Assembly: GCA_030710605.1 (NCBI GenBank)
Contig: CP092884.1
Coordinates: 17,155,483-17,219,482 of the forward strand
From: Cordylochernes scorpioides
Taxonomy: Eukaryota; Arthropoda; Arachnida; Pseudoscorpiones; Chernetidae
Length of the DNA: 64,000 nt
Reading direction: 5' to 3'
In this document: piece by piece, positions 11,401 through 23,400 of the stretch
Position numbering within the stretch: the stretch's first letter is position 1
Layout of the letters: every line of letters begins with the position of its first letter
Notes under the pieces: generated by a model
Databases searched by the model: none
Told to the model about the DNA's origin: nothing
Seen by the model: only the letters and a program-made list of their open reading frames with translations
Made by a program: the position numbers and the translations under genes

Positions 11401-14400
11401 GGAAACTTAAGAAGGGTCCTTTGCCTGTTAAGAATAAAGTAGTGAATTTATCAGAAGAAATGAAATTTGGGACAGCAATTGGAAATAATTTCTTGAACAG
11501 TTCATTAGATTGAGAAAGATAAAACTTAAATATTTGATCCAGATATAGTTTATTTAATTCTTTTTGAAGGGTTTATTTTTGACTGTTTGATCTGTGAGAG
11601 AATTTGTCATATTATACTTTTTGATAATTCAAGATAATCGGACAGTAAAGGAGTTTTCGCTAGTAAATGTGTGATGTAAGAAGAAGAAGTCCTATAAGCA
11701 TGAATGCATCTAATAAGAATTTGATATTGTATATATAATTCAACTTAGATCTTTTTCTGCAGTGATAAAAGGAAACCAAATAATTAATGCATAGCTTATT
11801 GTAGAGCGTATCATAGCTTTATATAAGATCAATCTACGCCGAGTGTCAATGCCCCAAGTACGTGCACATAATGAGAATAATATATTCTTAAGTTTCGTAG
11901 CTTTCATAATTATAATGTCAACATGTGTTCCAAAATTAATCTTGTGGAAATGGTGGAGTATAGAATTACGCAATGGGTTCTATAGACTGCGCCCTATGAT
12001 GTATTTAGGTGTTAAAATATATTTGATCTTTATTCGACTTTGAATGAGGGTATTGAACTGTGGGTTTAGATATTTAATCATTGGGGTTTTTTGAAGTTTT
12101 AATATACAAAATATTGAATGTTTCATTGATGAAAGTGTAACTGAGAAAATCCGATATTTTGATCTGATAATCTGACCGAGCTGACGACCATCTAAGAGCT
12201 TTTGTTGTACTTAGATATGAATAGGTTTTCCCGTCTATTATACGTGACTACTGATATACTTTTGTTAAGATGTTTAGCTACAGAGTTCTGTATGACAGAT
12301 TGATCTGATTCTTGATTTGCTCTTCTCCTGCTGGTTGAACTCGCATATGAAGGTTTCTATTCCACTGATGGTTCGCATTAAATCCACTTTGCCTGTACTC
12401 CTGTAATTAAAGACTTCAGAGAGAGAGTGATATTGGAGACAGGGGGAACTGGTTAATTTCAACACGCTTGGAGGATCAGATTTTGAATCGAGGCTGGACC
12501 TTTATATGCTAGCTGTGATTTCCAGAAATCATTTCACTGTCTTGGATAGAAAAAAAATCATACAGTGTCACACACACACAACATTGCTACGAAAGATTTT
12601 CTTCGAGTATTGTATATGACCTTTTTAGAAAATGGTTGCCCACTGGATCCTTTATACGAAGTTGGGGAAATATGAATCCGTCATTTTACACCGGAGAATA
12701 AACTGGAGATGGGATTTCCTATTTAGATAGCTGTAACGAATTCTCAAATATAAGTTTCTTGAAAGGTTAAAATATATATCTCATATAAAATTTCCTTCCT
12801 CTAAATTCCATTGGAGGAGGGGGGTTTGTACCTGGAGGAGAGCCGTGGAGTCTGAAAGCTCGTCTTTTATCGTTTCAATAAAAGAATTAGCGAATTATAT
12901 CACGCGTTTATTGCCATATCATGTCGTGTCGTTTTGTGCGTGATTGTTAATAACATTTCAAGAAAAATTATAAAACGCAAATCTCTCAAGCCATTTTAAT
13001 TGTAAAATGCAAACACTCAGAGAGATAACTTTATAGGTTGTTCCAGATGAAGAGGAAGAAAAGGACAAAGAACCCGAACACCCTTCAAACGAGGTAAATA
13101 TATTAATCACTTGTAATCAAAATTGACAAAGGAAGTAATATTGTTTCAATTTCTGCATCTATAAACAAAGGCGGTGATTTGAAGCGCAGTCGAGGTGTAT
13201 GGTTCAAAGGACACACACATACAGAATCAAAGGCCTTCAAGGTTTAAGGGTAGGGTGGAGAGAGAGGTCCGTGATCCAGCAGAGCGAGAACTGACGTTGA
13301 GAGGGCGTCGGAAATATCGGATTACTATGGATCGGTTCTAAGAGGTATTTTTTCCGGAAAGATCAGTCAATGAATCCTTGGACCAAGAATCAAGAGATTC
13401 CAATTGCATCATTATCCAACATAGGCTCAACCTTTTTCAATTCAAAACTCATCTCTTATAGAAATTCCCACAGGCCAAATTTGTTGAATACCTCTTTGTA
13501 TAATATACTTGATTATTATAAATATACTTCGTATTGGGGTTCTTAATTAATAGATATTACTTACTCTGTAGTTTAGTATCTCATTGATATGGTTTTGTGA
13601 ATTTGAACAAAATAAAAAATCGCATTCATATGATTTTTTTAAAGTAATATTTTCACAAAAAAAAAAAGGAAATATTAATAATTTGACTCTATGACCAATT
13701 CTATGGTATTATTAGAAGTTGCCAGAAGAAAAGGTTGAATTGCAACAAAACCCGGAGGCCTCCCAAAATGCCCCAGAATCCGGCAATCCAGAATCCCCAG
13801 TAGATACACCTTCCTACTCTATCTGGAAACCGCGTCATGTCACCAATCTTTTAATCTTATAAACAGGATATCAACAATGTAAATTCAGGAAAAACAGCCA
13901 TAACATGTTAAGAAACATCAACTACCTGCGCGAAAGAACTTTACCAATTTTCACCGTGTCTCGGTTATTTTTCAGCACAATCATAAACCCTTAAAATGCA
14001 TACATAAATAATTTATAAACTAGTTTATATAAACTTGAAGAATTCTGTTCATAATATGATATATGCTGCTGTTCTTTAACTGGTTCTCTCTACCGTTTCT
14101 TTATTGATTAAAGTTAAAGACGTTAACCAATGTAGTTTATGATTCAAGTTTAACCATCCACGTTTAAATTTGAAAATTATATTGAAAATTATACATAATA
14201 AGGTGAAACAATTGCTATGTTGCCGTCTAAATTCATAGCTTTAATATCGCTTGTTTTCAATTCCATTGGTGGAATATTTCAACTAACCAATGACTTCTCA
14301 AATTCAAATGCGCTGTCCCATAGCATCACTCTCATTGATTCTTCGGACTGTCTACCTACTTACCTAAGGCATTGCCCGCTTTAAAATACAACTTTCATTT

Positions 14401-17400
14401 TTTTATATATCACATATATTTTAAACTGGTTAAACCTGAGGAATTTCACCCCTAGTTATATATATATATGTATTTTATTTCTCCATAAATATATAATTAA
14501 TACATACCATATATGGATAGTAAATTCCCATGTTGCTAGAAGATGCCAGAAGAGCCTGCCGAAGAACCCGCAAGCCTGGTAGAGCCCCAAGATTGCCAAG
14601 AATCTGAAAGACCAGAATCACCAGTAGGTGCAACTTCCTAATCCATCTGGACACTGTGTTTAAGAATACCTTCAACTGATAATTGAAAACAGAATATACA
14701 CCTTGAAAATGTAGTAAAACTGTTTAAACGTGTCGTTGATAAAAATAAATGACTCACAATATATTGTAGCATAGTTTATTATTTACATAATTTTGAATTT
14801 TAGATTTTTAAAAATAGATTTCCATAGTTGGCTTTGTGTCGTTTCTATATAAATGTGCGCGGCTACAATTCAAGTGGTAGACCGTTACATAGAATAAAGT
14901 ACGTTCATGTTTACCTCTCCTCGCGTCAATTTTGCAACGCGATAATTAAGGCATCAATTATAAAAATAAAATTATATCATATGCTCAAATTTAGCAGTAT
15001 CGGTAATATAAATACATATTCAAAAATGACATTCAAAATTCAAAGGTTTGTTGAATTTTTTTTTATATGGCTTATTTGAATGTTTTCTAAATATCGTTTT
15101 CTCTACAGTTTCTTCTGAACAGTTTATTTATTTAATAAATGAAAGCGTTGAAACACGAATGCTTCTTTAACACATAAAACAAACTTATACTGTCCTTACT
15201 GCGATAAATAAATATTATAATATTATGAGGATTCACCACCACTGAGCCAAGCCTTCCCAATATTCTTTTTTTATCTCAGTAAGGACAGTAGAAGTTTGTT
15301 TTAAGTGAAACATTGATGCTTTAATGATTTCATTTCTTATATTGGGAGTATAAATAAGTTCGTGTGGTTTTTATAAAGATGGCGCTACTAGTTTATTATT
15401 CCACTGTTCATCTGGCGACACCATTATTTTGAAGCGTCATGATAAGGCTTCCTTTTTCGGTAACCGTCATTTCTCTGAAATATAAACAACCTAGTTTCTG
15501 TTTGCTCCTAAAATGTCAACTTTGTACCAAATAATGTGTCTTTGAGGTAAATTTTATTTAATTACTTCAATATGAAGAAAATAAAAGCTGCTGAGAGTCT
15601 TCGTAGTTTGTGATGACCATGCTCTAGCTGAACGAACGTGTCAGAAGTGGTTTACACGGTGGAAATTTTGATTTGGAAGACGAAGAAATACCCAGAGCGC
15701 CACCAAAGTTTGAGAGTGAATAATTAGAGGCAAATCTTGATGAAGATCCAACACAAATTCAAAAGGAACTCGCAAAAACAATTGGAGTCACTCAACCAGC
15801 CATTTTCCATCGCTTAAAAAAAAGAGGAATGATCCGAAAGATCGGAAATTTTTTGCCGTATGAACTGAAGCCAAGAGACGTCGAACGCCGTTTTTTCACG
15901 TGTGAACAACTGCTCCAACGTCAAAAAAGAAAGGGGTCTTGCATCGAATTGTAACTGGTGATGAAAACTGGGTCTATTACGATTATCCAAAACGTCGGGC
16001 AACGTATGGATACCCTGGCCGTCCCTCATCATCGATGACCGAGCCGAATATTCATGGCGGGAAGATTCTGCTGTGTATTTGGTGGGACCAGCTAGGATTG
16101 TTATATTATGAGCTGCTACAACCGAACGAAAGGATCACAGGGAGGTCTACTGAAGACATTGATGCGTTTGAGACGAGCATTGCGAGAAAAACGGCTGCAT
16201 TACGCCAATAGACACGACAAAGTTATTTTGAAACACGATAATGCTCGGCCACATGCTGCAGAACTCGTTAAAACGTACTTAGAAACGCTCAAATGGGAAG
16301 TCCTACCCCACCCAGCGTATAGCCCATACGTTGCTTCTTCCGATTATTATCTATTCCGATCAATACAACATGGCCTGGCTAACGAGAACTTCAACTACGA
16401 TGAAGTAAAAAAATGGATCGATGAATGGATAGCGGCCAAAGAGCCAGCCCTTTTCCCTGATGGGATCAGTCAATTGTCAGAAAGATGGGAAAAAGTAGTG
16501 GCTAGCGACGGACAATACTTTAAACAATGAAGGTCTAACCAACATTTCACAATAAAGCTCCAAGTTTCGAAAAAAACGAAGGAACTTATTTTTATTCCTA
16601 ATATGGCGCGTTATTGCCTCTGTTGTGTCGCTCTGGGCCACGAAACCACTCTTATACTTGAAACAAATATTCTTTATTTGTCAAGCTAAAAGCTACAGTA
16701 GCAAAAGGCGTTTAAGGCAACAAGACTACTCTATTCCTAAGGCTGAACTGGCCTCTTCAACTTAATTCATACGTCCTATTTATAACACAAATACGTTAAA
16801 TAGAAACTATGTAAATTGTGCTACACAAAGAACAAATATGCAGAGAGCAAATATGCAAAGACACAACACCCCTCCCCTCCTAGTAATATTCCAGCCGGTC
16901 GGATGGTCTTCTGACTCGCTGCGGTCTCGGACTGTGAGCGGGTGCTGGACAGCAACGTCATCATGTCTTACATCGAAATCTGGAATATTCTCCCAGTTTA
17001 AGTACTTCTCTCCTTGAAACTCTCCGTCAACTTCCGAGACCTCCTCTTCAAACTTACTCTCTTGCACTCCAACTGTAAGCCTATCTCGGGAAGTGTTAGA
17101 CAAGATCAAATATTTTTCCTCCACTTCTTGTTTCTCCCTCGCAGCCTCAGTTGGTTGATATGCCTTTTAAATGCGAGGCCCTCGCAACCTACAAGGTAGT
17201 GGCGGCAGCTCAAAGGTTTCAAGATGGTACCACTCTTCTACTTGGGTCCTTCAGCATCATTTCGGAAGAAGACCTCACTACCCGTAGAGTACTGTTCCTG
17301 TCTTCTCACGGCTCCTGAAACACCTTTCTCGGCTTTCCAATTTTTGTAATTAAAGTCGAAAATCTTGACTTTAAACTCCTCTTCATCAGAAGTTTAGCGG

Positions 17401-20400
17401 GAGATTCCTTCACCACGGTTTGAGGAAAAGCTCTATGAGCGAACAGAAATCTCTGTAGATTTGCCTCCAACTAATCTTTTCCAGTATTTTTTCTTAGAGA
17501 ATTTTAAAATTCTCTTACATATCTTTCAGCCAATCTATTGGTGCTCGGATTATATGGACTAGTCTTGGTGTGTCGTATACCATTCATTTTGGTGAAATCA
17601 TCAAATTCTTTCGAAGTGAACTGCCTTCCATTATCGGTTACTATGATGTTCTGGCAATCGAAACCTGGCAAACACTTCCCTAGCCTTTTGACTTTTGCCT
17701 TTTTGGCTTACTGGAAATGGCTTCTATAATAAAAATCTTCAGCTATTTTGTATAGGCATCCTTCAACACTATGAACATTATCCCCATAAAAGGCCTGCAA
17801 TCCACATGCAATCGATGCCACGGCTTCTCTGGCCAAGTCCACTAGCCGATTCCTGGCATACTTGGCACTCGGGAGCTAAATCTTCAATGTTTCTGTCCAA
17901 ACCTGGCCACCAGAAGTATCGCCTCGGGATCCTTTTCATCTTTACTATTCCCAAATGCATTTCATGCAAATCTTGTAGCATCAAGTTTCTCAACTTTTGG
18001 GGAATAATTATACGCTCTCTACATTGTATACAGCCGACCTCTGCACTGAGTTCGTCTCGTATTTTAAAATATGGGAATAGCGGATCTTCTTTGAACATTC
18101 TTGGTTTCTGCCATTGGTTCTCACGGATATTTCTCAATTTTACCGACAGTATCCTATCCCTACGTCTTTAATACGCCACGTCCTTAAAGGAGAAAGGCAC
18201 CTCATTCAATTTCCGGAGCAAAAGAACCTGGTCCTCATCCAAAGATTCATCAGATTTTGCTCCCAAAGGAAAACGTGACAAGGCGTCAACATTTCCATTT
18301 TCACTGGTTCTACGAAACTCAACTGTATATTTAAAAGCAGCAAGTTTCAACGACCATCTTTTCAATCTAGATGCCGCACATACTGGGATTGGTTTCTGCG
18401 GTGACAGAATGTGCATTAATGGTCGATTGTCCGTAATCAGCACAAATTTTCTTCCCAAAAGTTACTGCCTGAATTTTTCGCACCCATAAATGATGCTCAA
18501 AGCTTCCATTTCTAATTGAGAATAGCGCTTTTCAGCCTCAGTTAATGTCTTCGATGCGAAAGCTATTGGCCTTTCCACTTTCCTGTCATTTCTTTGACTT
18601 AATATCACGCCTAGTCCGTAACTCGAGGCCTTACAGGCCGAAGCATTGCTGGAGTTTTTTATTTTTTTATCCTATATATATATTATATTACCTCTATTTA
18701 TATTTATTATATATAAAAAAAAAAACAATTATGCTTGAAAATTAACTAAAAATACCATAAATGTTCTTAATGAAATTATTTAATACAGAATCAAGTTTCT
18801 GTTCTGACTCAATGTTTGAATTATGCATTATTTTTTAAAAATCCGTGAATCATAATTCAATAATTTTCCCTAACTTCTTCCAAAATCGCTCTAATATATA
18901 TATATAACGAAAAAAGACATTAAGACGCGAATTTTTCTTTTCACAAATAAATCAAAAATCTGTCTTTACTGCGGTGAAAAATATTGGGAGGGCTTGGCTA
19001 ATCAGCGGTGAACCCTCCTAGAAGTTTCGCCAATTTAATCTACCAGACCGCTTCTTTAGAGCTCTAATATTGTATTGGACCATTCTGCTTTTATATGCTA
19101 CACTAAAGGATAGAATCTTAGAAATGGTACTTAATCATACTATGAACAAAGCTTTTAGGATAGTGGAATTATATTTAAATATTTGCATCGAGCAATGTTC
19201 TCTCGCAAAGAATAAGGACAAGTTAGGCATTAAAATACAAAGCAATAACGCGTAATATTTATTACAATATTCAGGATATATTAGCGCTTAAAACTCTCTA
19301 TAAAAGTTTGAATCTAAAGAGGATAGGTAGAGTTTGAGAAAATTAATTAGAAAATTAAAAATAATTTCTTTTTATTTTGGCAAAGCAAGCTTTCGAGAAA
19401 AAAGCGCTTCTACTGTCAAATTGAAGTGTAGAGAAAAACAGGCTGTTTATAAAATACAAATGTTTACCTGAACACGCGCGGGCGTACATAGTCACCATTT
19501 GAAAAATAAAATTAAAACCTATTTTCATCTATGATAATCCTTATATCTATAAAAATGAAATCCAAAATCGATGTTTGTTATCGCGTTGCGCAAAATATAC
19601 AGAATAAATCTTTATGAAATTTCGCATGTAGGTAGCTGAAGATTTCGTTTAACATATAGGCTATTCAAAAAACTAAAAAAGTTAATGTGCTTTTTAAAAA
19701 AAAATAAAAAACCAAAAAGCGTTAGTTCCAGCCTTTTACCGTTTGGGCGCAGCACTGGTCGCGACGATAAATGAATTTGATTGGTTAATAATTAACACGT
19801 GGTTTGTTTACACGATGAATGTTAGTTTGTTCACACGATGAATGTTTTTAAAAGGTATGATTATCCAATCGCCGTGAAACTTTAGGAAGTTATTTACTAT
19901 ACTACTGGGAAGATTTCTGGTTTGAATTTGATTTGAAATAAATATTCTTTGCAATTTTATTTGCAAATTTCTACTTTCACTCGCAAGCAGCGCCTCTAGC
20001 GGCGTCTGGTGAAATTATATTTATAAATTGTAACAATGCTTAAAATGTTTTCCAAGTATAATAAATTTAATTTGAGAATTTAGTAATATAATATTCCAAT
20101 GACGTAAAAAATACTTGGCACTTCAATATTAATATATATTTAAAGAAAATATTGTAACGTTTTTGTGTTAAATGTTAAAATGTAATGTTAAAATATATTT
20201 TTACATTGTTAATTTAATTTGCTGTTGTTTTATAAAAATGATGATGCAACTTTAATTGTTGTTGTGAAAATATCTTTATTTACGGAGCTGCTAACCATAA
20301 TTAATGATTTTTGAGCCCCTAATTGTTGTTGTTTATTATCGTTTGTTTATATAAAAAAATACACTGTATGTGATGATGATAACAAAAATGAAATTTTAAA

Positions 20401-23400
20401 TTAATATATATAATTCATTGAGAAAAAATAAATAATTAATTATCAAATTCACAAAGGGGACAATATCTTATTTAAAATATAATAAATGTTTTCAAAAAAT
20501 TGTGTTTTCAAAAATATATTTAAACGCATATAACAATATTTATATTTATATACGTTTATAAATCAATATATAAGTGGATTGGATGTTTTCTAGAATCGTT
20601 TTAACAAATGTTCGTTAGGCAAACTTTTACTCGGATAAAAACTGTGCGAAGCCGGGAACATTCTATAAACAGTTACGAGCGTCATTCTTCATCTCCTAAT
20701 CAACTCTGTCACCGTTTGCTTTTTTTTTTTTTGGAATGGCGCCCTCTTATTGGTTGGCTAAGATCACGCCACCTTTGCCCCCCCCCCCCCCCCCATCATG
20801 CTTCCCCCACTCGCTCCTTAAATGAATGCATATATTAGTTAATAACTAAATGGAATCCTCTCTTTCTTTTTCCCAGTAAGAGACGCCTACGGAAGCCAAG
20901 AGTACATAGACAGATAAAGCACATAGGCTATAGTTATTAACTATAATATGCATTTATTTAAGGCACCAATTTATAATTGTAACAAATAGTATTTCAATAA
21001 AAAACATTCAATCGGGTAAAACACGGGCGTTGCCCGGGTCATTCGGCTAGTCTTATATATTTATACATTTGAAAATATTTTATATAACAAATAGATGATT
21101 AAATATAACTTTTAATATTGAGTTATATTTCTTATTGTTGAATATGGGGCTATTGCTGATATATTTATTTTCTCTTTTTTTACTGTTAATATCATTAAGG
21201 TTTTTAAAAATATTGAATTAATTTGTTTCTTTATTATTTCTTGCTTACGGAATACTGCATATTGTAACGTAGAAAATCAGGAAATACAAACTTCAGGATG
21301 ACAATGCAATTTTTTTAAGGCAAGAACAAAATCATCATTTATAAGATACAAGAGAAGAAATGAGGATAGTTTTCAGAGTAGCAAAATATAAATAATATAA
21401 ATATCAAAATATTAATAGTCGGTACATAAAATATAATGAAAACTTTGCTACATATATCATTCCCTATGGGAGCTGTGACCCACAGCTTTCAATTATTGTA
21501 GATTTTACATGGATCTAACGTTTTTCTGCCAAGGATTCCCTTGTAGGATAAATAGTTTCTAAAACTGTACATAGATGGCGCTGTTAGTACAAACCTTAGC
21601 TAAATGTATATTATACACTTTTATTTCCAAACCTTTTTATGTTTATATTTATATTACATTTTTCTATACCTAAAACTATATTTAGTTCTTTATTTAATTG
21701 GTTTTTCTGTTAACTACCCACTTCCTTATATTTCAAAATAATATGTACTTTGACTAAAATATTTTAATAAACTTGGTCTCGATTCCTAGTTCGCAGCTAG
21801 CTCTCTACCTGTGCACACCTTTGCTCTCTTACTCTTGCTCCTGCCATGGCTCCCTCTAGGAAGAAAAAGGAGGCCGAGAATGCCGAGAAGCCCCTCGTAA
21901 CCCTCGCCCAAATGGAAATAGAGAACCAGGAGGCGATGCTACCCTTCCATAATGCCTCAAGGTCCTCTGATCCTGCATACGCGTTGAGACTGTACTCCCA
22001 AATGGACAAGTTCATCAAGTTGCGGACCGGGCAGATCAATGCCCTCCTTGCTGAGGTGGAGAGCCTCTCTGGCATCCTCGCGTCCTTTAAGGAGCTGGAC
22101 GAAGATGCCAACAAGCCCCAGACTGACTGCCACAGCACCCAAACAAGCCCTGCTCCCTGCTTGACGGAAACCAGCTCCCAGACTGACCCTACCAAGCCCG
22201 CCACTCCTGCTCCTACCAAAAGGAAGCAGACCGAGGCTCCCAACCCTCCCGCAAAGAGGACCAACCTCAGAGGTCCCGCAAAACCTGCGCCTTCCCGTCC
22301 CACCAAGCCTGCGGCCGCCCAAGTGGTCCTCCATGGGGAAAAATCGGCGGCCCACACAGTGGTCATCTCTGATGACCCACAGGCCGACCCAAGAGCCATG
22401 CTCAAAGCTGTCCGCGCTGCCCACACTCTACCCCAAGGCGTTTGGGCCTCCCTGAGAACCAAAGGGAAGCTTGTTCTCCACTCCAGCAACCCCGATACCA
22501 TCCCAGCTGTCACCACCTCCCTGGCCAACAAGCTGGATGGTATGAAGGTCCGCCAAAAGAAGGTGATCCTGCCTCGCATCTGCCTCTTCAAAGTGGATGA
22601 GGAGACTTCCAACTCCACCATTGAAGAGACGCTGCTGGAAACCCCTGCTGTCAGCCAACTACCTGGGGACAAGGTGGTGCGCGTGGCGCACCGTTCTGCA
22701 CCCAGAAACGGGACCTGCACCGCCTTCATCGAGGTGGACCTCTACACCTTCAGAGCTCTGGGCAACCGCGGAAGGATCGTGGTGGATGGAGTGATCCTCA
22801 ACTTCGAGGAGTCCATCCGCGCACGAATCTGCTTCCGCTGTTGTGGCTTCGGCCACAACTCTGCCCAATGCACCAGAGATCCCAAGTGCTTCCACTGCGG
22901 TGAAGGCGGTCATGAAGGCCGTTTCTGCCCCTCTGCTGCTGACCGGCACACTTCCAAGTGCACCAACTGCTGTGCCAAGGGCCTTGCAGACAAGCACGAG
23001 GCGCGAGCCTCAAGCTGCCCCACCTTGAAGCTTAGAGCCCTCAAATTCTAAGCTTCCAGGACCTCCTGCCTCCTCAACTGGCCTCCATCCCGGCTTCTCA
23101 CCCATCAAGGCGCTGTTTCCCTGACCTCTCCAGCTTCTCCCCCCCTGCGATGACACCACTACCGCCAGATCCTTGGATCCCTTCCCACCAGTTCGCGATC
23201 TGCAGCCATAGTAGGGCTAGAAGACCCATTTTTGTAGGCCAATTAGCCCGGATTCTCAACTATTATTTAATAAACTTGGTTGATCTTCTTTTTTTTTGGG
23301 ATTTGTTTTTCCAGTTCACCCCCAGATTTCATACAGAGAAGATCTCTTCTCTGAGTACCTCCCTGAAAACTCCTGGCTCTACTGCTACTGCTCTCCAGCA

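Larger units (their letters stand above)
15180..16640 (+). repeat. Dispersed repeat copy, split by a mariner
   Basis: The segment 15180-15341 matches 30900-31060: ACTGAGCCAAGCC, CCCAATATT and CAGTAAGGACAGTAGAAG are shared in order. The match resumes after the mariner (ATGGCGC then TTATT at 16603, compared with 31055). It also contains a local foldback, since TACTGTCCTTACTG near 15190 is reversed near 15280-15295. Function unknown. Confidence 0.55.

Noticed and set aside
15939-16530. SETMAR-like host gene
   Set aside because: TA-flanked inverted repeats and frame breaks show an ordinary mariner fossil; no SET domain is nearby.
21797-22729. 310-codon minus-strand frame opposite the LINE ORF1
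   Set aside because: It is the antisense of a GC-rich coding region with zinc knuckles on the plus strand; its low-complexity composition and lack of motifs mark it as a shadow. The same holds for 24060-24773.
22659-22997. Additional frames on both strands within ORF1 copies
   Set aside because: Composition-driven overlaps of the Gag-like frame.
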